A DNA stretch of 64,000 nucleotides, from NCBI RefSeq assembly GCF_006542425.1, contig NZ_VFID01000011.1:312001-376000 (forward strand), read 5' to 3'. A model generated the notes under the pieces. It worked only from the letters and a program-made list of their open reading frames with translations, searched no databases and was not told the origin of the DNA. Below, one piece after another: positions 8,880 to 21,914 of the stretch; within the stretch, counting starts at the first letter, position 1, and each line of letters opens with the position of its first letter. The DNA is from Pseudoxanthomonas sp. z9 (GTDB taxonomy: Bacteria; Pseudomonadota; Gammaproteobacteria; Xanthomonadales; Xanthomonadaceae). Position numbers and translations under genes: made by a program.

Positions 8880-11129
8880 TCAGTAGCGCCAATGCACGGT
8901 CACGCCGTAGGTGCGCGGCCGCACCACGCCCTGGCCGATGCCATTGGTCTCGGGCACGGTGCGGGTAATGCCGCGCTTGTCGGTGAGGTTGCTGCCGAAC
9001 AGGGTCACCTCGGTGTTGCCGAAGGTCATCCGATAGCGCAGGTCGAACAGGTTGTAGTTGCCCTGGCGATTCGGAGTGACGCCCGGCACCGCGGAGTTGA
9101 GGTCGCTGATGCCGCCGCCGACATACTGGTGCGACAGCGAAATCGTCGGCGAGAAGCGCGTGTCGAAGTGGTAGCTCAGCAGATTGCTGACCGTCCAGTC
9201 GGCCGAACCCGGCAATTGCGAGCCGGCCGGCGCGGTGCCGTAGTAGAGGATGAACAGATCCTCGTCCAGCCGCGCGCGCTGCCAGGTCGCCGAACCCTGC
9301 CATTCGAAGGCATCGGTCGGACGCCAGGTGGCCGCCACCTCGATGCCGCGGCTGTAGGCCTTGCCGCCATTGCTCGCGTAGTTGAACAGGTCCGGCGTCT
9401 GCAGGCGCAGCTGGATGTCCTTCCAGTCCACGTAGAACAGCGTCGCGTCCAGCAGAAGACGGCCATCGGCCCATGTGGTGCGCGTACCGAGTTCATAGTT
9501 GATCAGGCTGTCGCTCTTGGAACCCGACGGCACCGGATACGCGCTGAGGCCGGCGGTGTTCGGCTCACCAAAGCGAAAACCCTCAGAGACCAGGCCATAG
9601 ACCATCACATCGGCGCTGGGTTGCCAGGTCAGCGCCACCTTCGGATTGAAGCCGTCCTCCTCGGTCTGCTGCCGGGAAATGATCGGGTTGCCGGGATAGG
9701 TCGAGAAGCCGACCTGGGTGCTGGTCGTTTGCACCTTGTTGCGGAACAGGCGGCCGCCGGCGGTGAGCTTCCATTGCGCATTGAAATGGAAGCTGGCCTC
9801 GCCAAAAAGCGCGGCCTCCGAGCCGGCGAGATCGGTGAAGTAACTGTTGAATATCTGCCCGTCCGGCGCGATGACCGCGCCGCTGCCCGGCCCGAACAGC
9901 GGCGACCGGTCGAACGCCCCCGCCGCGCCTTCGGCGCCGATGCGCTCGTACAGATCCTTGTCCGAGTCGAAGTACATGCCGCCGATCAGCCAGTCCACGC
10001 GGCCGCCCGGCTTGGACGCCAGACGCAGTTCGATGCTCTTGCCCCGGCTTTCGCCGCCGGACACGATGTACAGCGGCGTGCTCAGATCCAGGCCCAGGTC
10101 GGCGTTGTAGGCCGCACGGATGGGCGTGTAGTCGAACCGCCAGTCCTGCTGTTTCTTCTGGTGCGCCAGCAGCGCCGTCAGATCCGCAAAGCCGAGATCC
10201 TGGTCGAGCCGCAGGCTGTGCACGGCAATCTTGGTATTGGTGAATTCCGGCAGCGCGGTGTTGCGCTCTAGGTCACCGAGGCCAACGATCCGGTAGCTGT
10301 TGTCGTCGCTGTCGCTGTTCTGCAACAGGCTCAGCCAGGTCAGGGTGGTCGCTTCGCTCGGAGTGAGCACCACCGACAGGCGGCCTCCCTCCAGCGTGCT
10401 GTCATTGGCGCCTTTCCGGCCCGTACCGATGTTGTCCAGAAAGCCCGGCGCATCGCGGTACTGCGCCACCGCGCGCACCGCCAGCAGGTCCTCCTTGAGC
10501 GGCACGTTCACCATCGCCTTGGCGGCAAAGCCCACGTCGGCGTTCTTGGTCTGGCTGACGGTGAGCTCGGCGGAGGCGTCAAACCCGCTGGCATCGGCCA
10601 CGTTGGCCACGTAGTTGACCGCGCCGCCCATCGACGCCGATCCGAACAGCGTGCCCTGCGGCCCGCGCAGCACCTCGACGCGGTTGAGGTCGAAGGCATC
10701 CACATCGGGAATGGCGATGGTCCAACCCGGCTCGGTCAGCGGCACCTCGTTGAGAAAGTAGCCCGTGGTCGGCTGGCCCTGCACATTGCCCGAACTGGTG
10801 GCGATGCCGCGCATCACCACATGGGACACGCCGGGCTGGTAACTGTTGAACACCACGCCGGGGGTGCGCTGGATGTAGTCGGCCAACGACTGCGCACCCA
10901 GGTCCTGCAACTGCTGGTCGGTGACCGCCGAGACCGAACCGGCAATCTCGCGGACGGACTCGTTCAACTTGCCGGCGGTGACCACCACGGTTTCCAGGTT
11001 GGTGGCGACGTCCGGGTCCGTCTGTGGCGCCGCGTCCTGTCCCCAGGCAGGCGTACTGGCCATCAGGCCGAAACAGCAACCGAAACGGATGGCGCGGGTG
11101 AGCTTGCGAAGACGCGGATGCGATGACAT
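8880..11129 (-). CDS. TonB-dependent receptor of the peptide/amino-acid operon
   Basis: A 749-residue outer-membrane receptor. It has a signal peptide (MSSHPRLRKL, a hydrophobic stretch, then ASTPAWGQ), a TonB-box-like segment (LETVVVTAG), and a plug domain with LNRVEVLRGPQGTLFGSASMGGAVNY. The 22-strand barrel ends in an aromatic residue (VTVHWRY). I chose the ATG at 11129 because it begins the signal peptide; the frame stays open to 11552 but that extension runs through the divergent lrp gene. It heads a minus-strand operon of permease, amidase, PaiB-like, esterase, S9 peptidase and ProC genes. The ligand is unknown; the context favours a peptide or amino-acid conjugate rather than an iron siderophore. 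Confidence 0.92.
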   Translation of the reverse strand: MSSHPRLRKLTRAIRFGCCFGLMASTPAWGQDAAPQTDPDVATNLETVVVTAGKLNESVREIAGSVSAVTDQQLQDLGAQSLADYIQRTPGVVFNSYQPGVSHVVMRGIATSSGNVQGQPTTGYFLNEVPLTEPGWTIAIPDVDAFDLNRVEVLRGPQGTLFGSASMGGAVNYVANVADASGFDASAELTVSQTKNADVGFAAKAMVNVPLKEDLLAVRAVAQYRDAPGFLDNIGTGRKGANDSTLEGGRLSVVLTPSEATTLTWLSLLQNSDSDDNSYRIVGLGDLERNTALPEFTNTKIAVHSLRLDQDLGFADLTALLAHQKKQQDWRFDYTPIRAAYNADLGLDLSTPLYIVSGGESRGKSIELRLASKPGGRVDWLIGGMYFDSDKDLYERIGAEGAAGAFDRSPLFGPGSGAVIAPDGQIFNSYFTDLAGSEAALFGEASFHFNAQWKLTAGGRLFRNKVQTTSTQVGFSTYPGNPIISRQQTEEDGFNPKVALTWQPSADVMVYGLVSEGFRFGEPNTAGLSAYPVPSGSKSDSLINYELGTRTTWADGRLLLDATLFYVDWKDIQLRLQTPDLFNYASNGGKAYSRGIEVAATWRPTDAFEWQGSATWQRARLDEDLFILYYGTAPAGSQLPGSADWTVSNLLSYHFDTRFSPTISLSHQYVGGGISDLNSAVPGVTPNRQGNYNLFDLRYRMTFGNTEVTLFGSNLTDKRGITRTVPETNGIGQGVVRPRTYGVTVHWRY

Positions 11130-11397
11130 GACACGGTTCCCCGGGATGGCGATGGAAAGGGCCGCCGGCGGCTTTCGCGCCTCGGCCAACATGGCTGACC
11201 CGAGTGAAAGTGAAAAAGGCCACCGCTGTCCAGCAGAATCAACGGACGCCAGGGTTTCCATAACTGATTGATTCAAATGATGCTGCTGTGCGGAATGCCG
11301 TAGATGTGGTTGGTCTCCCGCAAAAAATATGCAGAATCTGCGGCGAGGACCGCCAAATGGTGAACAACCTGCGGCACCCCCCAACCGCCGGACAGCC

Positions 11398-11901
11398 ATG
11401 ACCGCCAAAACGCCGGACCGCATCGACCTGAAGATCCTGGATGTGCTGCAGCAGGACGCGCGCATCACCAACCAGGCCCTGGCCGAGCGGGTCGCGCTCT
11501 CGCCCAGCGCCTGCCTGGCCCGCGTGCGCACGCTGGAGGCCAAGGGACTCATCCGCGGCTACCGGGCCCACGTGGCGGTGGACCGCATCCGCTCCGCGAC
11601 CGTCGTGCTGGCCCAGGTCTCGTTCAAGCAGCACGCGCTGGAAGAATTCACCGAATTCGACCGCCGCATCCTGGCCATGCCCGAGGTGGTGGAGGCCTGC
11701 CGGATTTCAGGCGCGTACGACTACCTGCTGCGGGTCATCGTCAACGACGTGCACCACTGGAAAGACATCGCCCGCCTGCTGCTCGGCGGCGACTACGGCG
11801 TGGAGAAGATCGTCTCCTACTTCCTGATGGACGAGGTCAAGCCGTTCAGTGGGTATCCGCTGGTGGAGGCGGCGACGACGCAGCGTGGGGGTGGGGGTTG
11901 A
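11398..11901 (+). CDS. Lrp/AsnC-family transcriptional regulator
   Basis: A 167-residue regulator with an N-terminal winged helix-turn-helix ([19 protein letters not shown], then [12 protein letters not shown]) and a C-terminal RAM ligand-binding domain ([10 protein letters not shown] to YDYLLRVIV). Proteins of this family form octamers, bind amino acids and control transport and catabolic genes. The ATG at 11398 gives the usual N-terminus; an upstream Met at 11329 would add 23 atypical residues. It is divergent from the TBDR operon, with 268 bases between the two starts, and is the obvious candidate regulator. This supports an amino-acid or peptide ligand for the operon. Confidence 0.93.
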   Translation: MTAKTPDRIDLKILDVLQQDARITNQALAERVALSPSACLARVRTLEAKGLIRGYRAHVAVDRIRSATVVLAQVSFKQHALEEFTEFDRRILAMPEVVEACRISGAYDYLLRVIVNDVHHWKDIARLLLGGDYGVEKIVSYFLMDEVKPFSGYPLVEAATTQRGGGG

Positions 11902-11995
11902 TCTGAGTGGCTCAAGAAATCAGCCACTTACGACAGAGTGGTCGCCGGTGGGACTGAGCAGCTCGCTGAGGCTATTTCAAGAATGTGCGAAAGGC

Positions 11996-12013
11996 TTGAC
12001 AATAATTTGCTAT

Positions 12014-12024
<11 letters not shown>
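11996..12024 (+). promoter_or_regulatory. Putative hsd promoter (TTGACA - 17 bp - AAATAT)
   Basis: TTGACA at 11996-12001 is a consensus -35 element, and AAATAT at 12019-12024 lies 17 bases further. Transcription would start near 12031-12032, which coincides with an ATG at 12032. The hsdM mRNA may therefore be nearly leaderless. The surrounding stretch is strikingly AT-rich compared with the flanks. Confidence 0.5.
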
Positions 12025-13860
<1,836 letters not shown>

Positions 13861-13864
<4 letters not shown>

Positions 13865-15110
13865 CTACCGGTGACTCTGCGGCTTTCGGCCAGCTTTGCG
13901 ACCTAGTTTCCGTTCAACGGAATCCAAACGACATTCCGGAAGCGACGTATCTCGGACTAGAGCACTTGGCTCCAGGACGTATGAGAACCATCGGATCTGG
14001 ACGTGCCGCCGACGTGCAAAGTCACAAGTTCGCCTTTCAGCGTAATGATGTGCTGTACGGCAAGCTCCGTCCCTACTTGGATAAAGCCGTGCTTGCGGAT
14101 GGCGATGGTGTATGCACGACGGAACTTTTGGTGTTCCGTGCCAAGCCCGGCGTCGACCCTCGGTACTTGGCCTGTGCGGTTCACGCTCCCGCTTTTATTG
14201 AGCACGCCATGTCCGGCGTAACAGGGGCACACCATCCGCGTACGTCGTGGAGCCATCTCGCTCAATTCGAGTTGCCTCGCCACGATGATCGGGAGCAGGC
14301 GGCCATCGCGCGATTGCTGTGGGACGTAAACGACTTGCTTATTACGTACGAATCGGCAATTGAGAGCGCGGAAGAGCTTAAGCGTGCCGCCATGACCCAG
14401 CTGTTCACACGCGGCCTGCGTGGCGAGGCGCAGAAGGAAACCGAGATCGGGCTGATGCCGCAAAATTGGGAGGTTGTGTCACTCGGCTCACTTGGCAAGA
14501 TTGGCAATGGCTCGACACCCAAGCGGACGGTTCCAGCATATTGGGTTGGCGGCAAGTTTCCGTGGCTGACGAGTGCCAAGGTCTATGACCGCGAGATTGA
14601 GCAGGCAGACCAGTTCGTCACCGAAACGGCATTGGAAGAATGCCATCTGCCGAGGGTCAAACCAGGCGCTGTATTAATGGCGATTACCGGTCAGGGCAAG
14701 ACCCTTGGCCATTGCGCAGTTCTCAACATCGAAGCCACCATCAGCCAACACGTCGCGTACGTTCAGACCGACATCGAGCGAGCAGTGCCGGGGTTCGTCC
14801 GGGGCTACCTCGAAACCCAATACGACAATCTTCGGCAGGTGGCATCAGGCGGTGGCAGCACGAAAGGCGCATTGACCTGCGTGTTCCTGAAAGACCTACC
14901 GTTCCCGCTGCCTCCCACGCTCGACGAACAGCGCGAAATCGTCGCCATCCTCGACGCCCTAGACCGCAAGATCGCCTTGCACCGGCAAAAGCGCGCCGTG
15001 CTCGAAGAACTGTTCCAGGCCCTGCTGCGCAAGCTGATGAACGGCGAGATTCGTGTCGCCGACCTGGATCTGTCGACACTGACAGAATCGCAAGCCACGG
15101 AGGTCGCGGC

Positions 15111-15114
<4 letters not shown>
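13861..15114 (+). CDS. hsdS: Type I restriction-modification specificity subunit HsdS
   Basis: A 417-residue protein with the two-half architecture of HsdS: target recognition domain 1 (about residues 1-150), a central conserved helix (about 160-200, ending [15 protein letters not shown]), target recognition domain 2 (about 205-350, beginning [10 protein letters not shown]) and a distal conserved helix (about 355-400, [17 protein letters not shown]). The two recognition domains would read the two halves of a bipartite DNA site. It starts at an ATGA overlap with hsdM and ends at an ATGA overlap with hsdR. The first recognition domain looks more diverged than the second. The recognised sequence cannot be predicted from sequence alone. 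Confidence 0.94.
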
Positions 15115-18055
<2,941 letters not shown>

Positions 18056-18059
<4 letters not shown>

Positions 18060-18388
18060 AGTCACCCATTTACCCAGAGCAAGAACTGAAACGTCGCGCA
18101 ATGGCGTGGGCGCTAAAGCTAAAGGTAAATCCTCGGGTAGTTCGAGTGCAGGAAATGCGTCGAAAGTGGGGATCCTGCTCTTCGTCGGGGATAGTCACGT
18201 TGGCCTGTGATCTCCTCGACCAGCCGCCAAAATTCCAGGACTACGTGATCGTTCACGAGTTGCTGCACCTGCGCTATGCAACTCATGGGCGGGTCTTTAA
18301 AGCGTTGATGAGCGCGCATGTTCCGGGGTGGCAGGTGATGGAAGCGAGACAGATCCGGGATCAAACGTGCACCGATGGTAGAAAGTGA
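18056..18388 (+). CDS. Small DUF45/YgjP-like (M48-type) zinc metallopeptidase coupled to hsdR
   Basis: A 110-residue protein carrying the metal-binding motif HELLHLR followed by [16 protein letters not shown]. This is the hallmark of the YgjP/DUF45 (WLM-related, M48-like) peptidase domain, together with [11 protein letters not shown]. It is about half the size of full-length YgjP proteins, lacking their N-terminal half, but keeps the whole catalytic core. Its ATG overlaps the hsdR stop by ATGA, so it is translated with the restriction system. As I recall, similar small metallopeptidases recur beside type I systems, but I know of no established function; control of HsdR by proteolysis would be a natural guess. 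Confidence 0.85.
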
Positions 18389-18936
18389 TTTCGACAAATT
18401 GAGAAGGTATCCGGGCGAAGGCTTTCCATTTGGTATATGGAAACTCGCTTTCAGCATGGAACGCATCCTTATCTGAGTAACTTTCCTGTTCATCGCTTCG
18501 GTCGCGAGCGTCGAATATCCTGCGAGACATGTGTGCGTTCGACCACCCCTGCACAACCCATTAGCAACGGATTTTCACGTCTCGGGAACTAGCCGTTGTA
18601 TGAGATATATGAAGTGATGAGGGTCGATTGCCGGAACCACACTAGCAAGCGTTGCAACAAACAAAACAAGAGTTGCAGGACGAGAGAGTCACTCCACTAA
18701 CATTGAACGCCAAAGCATTGAACATGCTCGATAGCGAAGGCAGACTCGCCTCTGGAGTCTAGAAACTCCTTCGTAACGTAGAGTCGCTGATGAAGTTTTA
18801 GGTGACTCTCATTGGTACCAGCACCATATCGGTACTCCGACGCATGTCAGATCTGCGTCGGGAGGGCGGCTAATAAAACACCTCTTCTTGAGGGAATACG
18901 CCCGCCGACGTTACGCGGTTTTCTAGCCTCCCGACA
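18389..18936. other. Intergenic region after the hsd operon, no gene supported
   Basis: About 550 bases of mixed, relatively AT-rich sequence without a convincing frame. Reading frames here lack family resemblance, and the longer minus-strand one is mostly antisense to the metallopeptidase gene. I see no terminal inverted repeat, integrase remnant or tRNA that would mark the island boundary. Confidence 0.4.
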
Positions 18937-18937
18937 T

Positions 18938-18969
18938 CCCCGTTTGCGCTTCAGCGAACGGGGTTCTTT
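18938..18969 (+). terminator. Hairpin with T-rich tail just upstream of the XAC0095-like gene
   Basis: CCCCGTT (18938-18944) pairs with AACGGGG (18957-18963), with a smaller inner CGC/GCG stem, and is followed by TTCTTTC. It lies only about 25 bases before the start codon at 18993. It therefore looks more like a leader/attenuator element, or the end of a short upstream RNA, than the terminator of a preceding gene. Confidence 0.45.
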
Positions 18970-18992
18970 CCCCACGGACTGGAGTACCGCCG

Positions 18993-19298
18993 ATGAGTTC
19001 TGATGCCCCCGCAACCCCGTTGCCACGCACGGGCTATTTCTTTTCCGAAGCCGCGATCTACGAGCTGAAGCAGTTGCGCAACCAGCTCAATCTGATGAGC
19101 TGTCTCAGCGCCGCGTGTGGTGGCGACGAGGACAACGAGCCGACCATGGCGATTCACCGTTGGTATGCGAGCTTCGAGAACATGGAGCGCCAGGTGGATC
19201 GGATCATGAGCCAGTCGGAGTGGATATCGGTCCGGCCACCCGAGGCCGGCGATGGGTCCGAGCGAAAGGTGCTGAAGCGCAAGCGCGCGATGCGCTAG
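18993..19298 (+). CDS. XAC0095-like small protein
   Basis: A 101-residue cytoplasmic protein. The N-terminal pattern GYFFSEAAIYELKQLRNQL is like the XAC0095-type domain of Xanthomonadaceae, in which a GY-x-(L/F)-(P/S)-E-x-A motif precedes an amphipathic helix with LR-x-(Q/H)-L. A conserved-looking RWYASFENMERQVDRIM helix follows, then a basic tail. The function is unknown. The ATG at 18993 is preceded by ACTGGAG. A hairpin with a T-rich tail lies directly upstream. The family call rests on memory of the pattern and is moderate; the coding call is good. Confidence 0.7.
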   Translation: MSSDAPATPLPRTGYFFSEAAIYELKQLRNQLNLMSCLSAACGGDEDNEPTMAIHRWYASFENMERQVDRIMSQSEWISVRPPEAGDGSERKVLKRKRAMR

Positions 19299-19497
19299 CA
19301 CCGGGCGACGGTCATGCCAGGGCGATGTGTTCCGCCCTGGCATGCGTTGACGGGGCAGGGCCTGTCCTGGAGAGCCAGGGTACGGGCGTAAGAGGGGTTT
19401 CGGGCCTGGCGCCCGCACGCGACCGCCTGTCGCGGTGCGTGGGGGATTGGGACAACTGGCTCGTCTGGGTTTTTGTCACCCAACGATGAGGTGTTCC

Positions 19498-20487
19498 ATG
19501 CGCAGTCTGCTGCTGTTCCTGTTCGCTTCGGTCCTGGCTACTTCCGCGATGGCCGGCAAGGCCCCGCCTTACACGTATGTCCGCGTCGGCAGTGCGAGCG
19601 ATGTCTCGCCGGCCACCACGTCCGGCACCGTCCTGATGGGCGGCGGCAGCGATGTGGATGCCGCCTTCCAGTGGCTTTGCAACCGGGGCGGCAACGGGGA
19701 TTTCCTGATCATCCGCGCCACCGGCGCCGATGCCTACAACCCGTACGTGCAGGGCCTGTGCCCGAACGCGAACTCGGTCGCCACGCTGATCATTCCGGAC
19801 GCGACGGCGGCGAACCATGCGGACGTCGCGGCCATCATCGCCAAGGCGGAGGTGGTGTGGATTGCCGGCGGCGATCAGTCCAACTACATCAATTTCTGGA
19901 AGGGCACGCCGGTGCAGTCCACGCTCAACGCGCGCATCGCGCAGGGCGTGCCGGTGGGCGGCACGAGCGCCGGCCTCAACGTGCTCACCCAGTTCGTCTA
20001 CAGCGCGAACGCCAGCCAGGGCGCGACCAGCAGTCAGGCCCTGGCGGATCCGTTCAATCGCTACCTGACCTTCGACCGCGACTTCGCCGCGGTGTCGACG
20101 CTGCAGGGCATCATCGGCGACCCCCACTTCGCCGCCCGTGACCGCATGGGCCGCAACCTCGCCTTCCTGTGCCGCGTGGCGGCCAATGGCTGGAGCTCCG
20201 CGCCGCGTGGCATCGCCGTCGATGAAGCGACCGCCTTGCTGGTCGCCAACGGCGGCTATGCCAGCGTGGTCGGCACCGGCAAGGTGTACTTCCTGCAAGC
20301 GCCGGGATTGCCGCAGGTGTGCTCGGCCAAGCAACCGCTGACCTACCGCAACATCGGCGTCGCACGCATTGCCGCCGGCGATGGCTTCGATCTGGTCACC
20401 TGGGCGCCGGTCGGTGGAGCCACCTACACGGTCACGGCCGAAGCCGGTGTGCTGAGTTCCACCCAGGCGGGTGGTTCGGCTTACTGA
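19498..20487 (+). CDS. Secreted cyanophycinase-like serine peptidase (S51)
   Basis: A 329-residue protein with a clear signal peptide (MRSLLLFLFASVLATSAMAG). The S51 features are GGDQSNYINFW, the nucleophile motif GTSAG (Ser about 157), and DPHFAARDRMGRN, which carries the conserved His. Cyanophycinases cut the storage polymer multi-L-arginyl-poly-L-aspartate into dipeptides; the exported position suggests use of external polymer or another beta-Asp peptide. The ATG at 19498 follows GATGAGG and begins the signal peptide; the longer frame from 19435 is not needed. No cyanophycin synthetase is in the window. The C-terminal 60 residues (YTVTAEAGVL) look like an added beta domain. Confidence 0.88.
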   Translation: MRSLLLFLFASVLATSAMAGKAPPYTYVRVGSASDVSPATTSGTVLMGGGSDVDAAFQWLCNRGGNGDFLIIRATGADAYNPYVQGLCPNANSVATLIIPDATAANHADVAAIIAKAEVVWIAGGDQSNYINFWKGTPVQSTLNARIAQGVPVGGTSAGLNVLTQFVYSANASQGATSSQALADPFNRYLTFDRDFAAVSTLQGIIGDPHFAARDRMGRNLAFLCRVAANGWSSAPRGIAVDEATALLVANGGYASVVGTGKVYFLQAPGLPQVCSAKQPLTYRNIGVARIAAGDGFDLVTWAPVGGATYTVTAEAGVLSSTQAGGSAY

Positions 20488-20529
20488 GGGCCGGTCCGGA
20501 CAGCCCGTGAGATCAACACAAGGTTTGTG

Positions 20530-20572
20530 AAGTCTGAGACTTATGGCCAGACTTTTGTTGTTACTTTTAGGG
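20530..20572 (+). terminator. Putative terminator after the cyanophycinase-like gene
   Basis: AAGTCTG (20530-20536) pairs with CAGACTT (20548-20554), followed by the U-rich tail TTGTTGTTACTTTT. A competing short hairpin, AAGTCT-G-AGACTT, shares the first arm. It is placed 43 bases after the stop at 20487. Confidence 0.5.
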
Positions 20573-20661
20573 TTTATGAGTAAAGAACTGGCAATAAAAT
20601 CCTGTTCGCCTAACTGCGGCCACACGAATGTTAAAGGGCGTAGTGGCCGGATATCTCGATA

Positions 20662-21543
20662 TCAATCTTCTCCCTCACCCCTAAACTCTTCCGGCAAAGT
20701 AGATGGTGTGAGTGCTAGCAATACGGGTTGCGGCACAAGGTCCAAGAGCGAAAGTGTAAACGCAATCGGGAAAGTTCGACGTTTATAGTATTGAAGAACC
20801 CAAGAGTCACCATAAAGATCAACATATATTGAGCAGTAGTAGGCGAGCTCTCGAGTGAGTGAAATAACCGGGCTGAACTCGGTTATCCACTGAGTGCGTG
20901 TCATTGCGTATGAGCCAGACTTGCCGCCCATCCGTTTGTTCATTTCGACCGCATTGGATATCAAGCTAACAATATTTCTTTCGGTTAGTACTTCATGCCT
21001 AGACGTGAAGGTGTTTTCAACTCTGACGGAGTTTCCGCCATGTTGCAGGCCGATATGAAGACCATGCCGTACCGGTGTCTTCAAAAGTTCTTCAATGCGA
21101 AAAACGACAGAATCGAGACACTTCTGAATATCCCGAAGTTCCTCGTTCTTCAACGCTATCGCCAGCTGTTTCTCTGTTATCCGAGTTTGATTTATAGCTT
21201 CCTCTGTCTGCCGGCCAAGCTCAAGTCGTTGAAGGGCTAGTTCGCGACGATTGTCTTCTGACTCCTTTCGAGTGATCTGCAGTGTGCGAAGAACAAGAAT
21301 GACGGTAATGAATCCGATCATGGGATTCATGAGGCCACCAAAGTAATCGCCGAAAGAACCCCAGATGTTCTGATCGCCAGCAAGGTAAGCGCCAAATCGC
21401 CATCGATAAAAGAAAACCACCACAAGAGCCGCGAAGGACAGCGGAACAATGAAGCGAAGAGCGTACAGGCCTTCCTTTTCTTGGGGAGATTCTGTGGCCT
21501 TACGTGAGAAGCCATCCATTGACATAACGCTCAAGTTCCTCAT
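20662..21543 (-). CDS. Membrane protein resembling putative phage abortive-infection (putAbiC-type) proteins
   Basis: A 293-residue protein with two N-terminal membrane helices (about residues 28-48 and 66-88) joined by a loop containing WGSFGDYFGGLMNPMIGF. A basic coiled-coil helix follows (ITRKESEDNRRELALQRLE) and then a cytoplasmic domain of unknown fold. The GDFFGG-x-LNP-type loop plus helix is characteristic of proteins annotated as putative phage abortive infection proteins. The base composition is visibly AT-richer than the neighbours, which suggests acquisition by transfer. It lies convergent to the cyanophycinase-like gene and 2.3 kb from the restriction-modification operon. The defence role is inference; many family members are uncharacterised. 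A downstream Met (MSMDGFSRK) is an alternative start. Confidence 0.7.
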   Translation of the reverse strand: MRNLSVMSMDGFSRKATESPQEKEGLYALRFIVPLSFAALVVVFFYRWRFGAYLAGDQNIWGSFGDYFGGLMNPMIGFITVILVLRTLQITRKESEDNRRELALQRLELGRQTEEAINQTRITEKQLAIALKNEELRDIQKCLDSVVFRIEELLKTPVRHGLHIGLQHGGNSVRVENTFTSRHEVLTERNIVSLISNAVEMNKRMGGKSGSYAMTRTQWITEFSPVISLTRELAYYCSIYVDLYGDSWVLQYYKRRTFPIAFTLSLLDLVPQPVLLALTPSTLPEEFRGEGED

Positions 21544-21855
21544 TGGTGATGAATGAAATTATTCGGACGAATTTGATTCATAGACTTGTACCCACCGCAG
21601 TATCCTATGCGGCAACTAGCCTAATCCGGATGCTTGAATAGTACGACTCTTGCCTAGGGCGATGTGGATACTTGGCGCTGGCTTGTGCCTCACGAGTTTT
21701 TAGCTTTCTAGCGCTAACAATGAGCCCATGGTGCAGCATGCTCTCTACAGGACCGCGCAAGCTTTGAGTCTGAATCCTGTTCGCGAGAATGTGAGATTAA
21801 ATACTTTGAAATCAAATACTTGCAACTGAATCTTTCTCTTCCTATGGTCGTTGCC
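21544..21855. other. AT-rich intergenic spacer between membrane protein and TBDR
   Basis: About 310 bases with no supported frame. It must hold the divergent promoters for the membrane protein and possibly the TBDR. I could not assign promoter elements with confidence. Confidence 0.35.
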
Positions 21856-21894
21856 GGTCCGCGTCGCGCGTTCGCGCACGCGGACCGTTTTTCT
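21856..21894 (+). terminator. Strong hairpin with T tract in the leader of a TBDR gene
   Basis: GGTCCGCGT (21856-21864) pairs with ACGCGGACC (21878-21886), with extra GC pairing inside, followed by GTTTTTCT. By shape it is an intrinsic terminator, yet it lies 21 bases before the TBDR start codon and no gene precedes it on this strand within about 1.4 kb. It may be an attenuator or the end of a small leader RNA. Confidence 0.6.
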
Positions 21895-21914
21895 GCAAAC
21901 GACAGAGGGGAGTC

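Noticed and set aside
2262..11129. Lasso-peptide isopeptidase system (TBDR plus S9 peptidase)
   Set aside because: TBDR and S9-fold genes do occur together in lasso peptide loci, but here there is no precursor, maturation or GntR-type gene, and the permease, amidase and Lrp context favours amino-acid/peptide catabolism.
14640..15110. N-terminal extension of the hsdR frame
   Set aside because: It runs through hsdS in another frame; the ATGA overlap at 15111 and the normal HsdR N-terminus identify the true start.
18389..18990. tRNA or attachment site at the end of the restriction island
   Set aside because: No cloverleaf or GTTCGA-type arm with matching acceptor stem could be found, and no integrase or direct repeat flanks the hsd operon.
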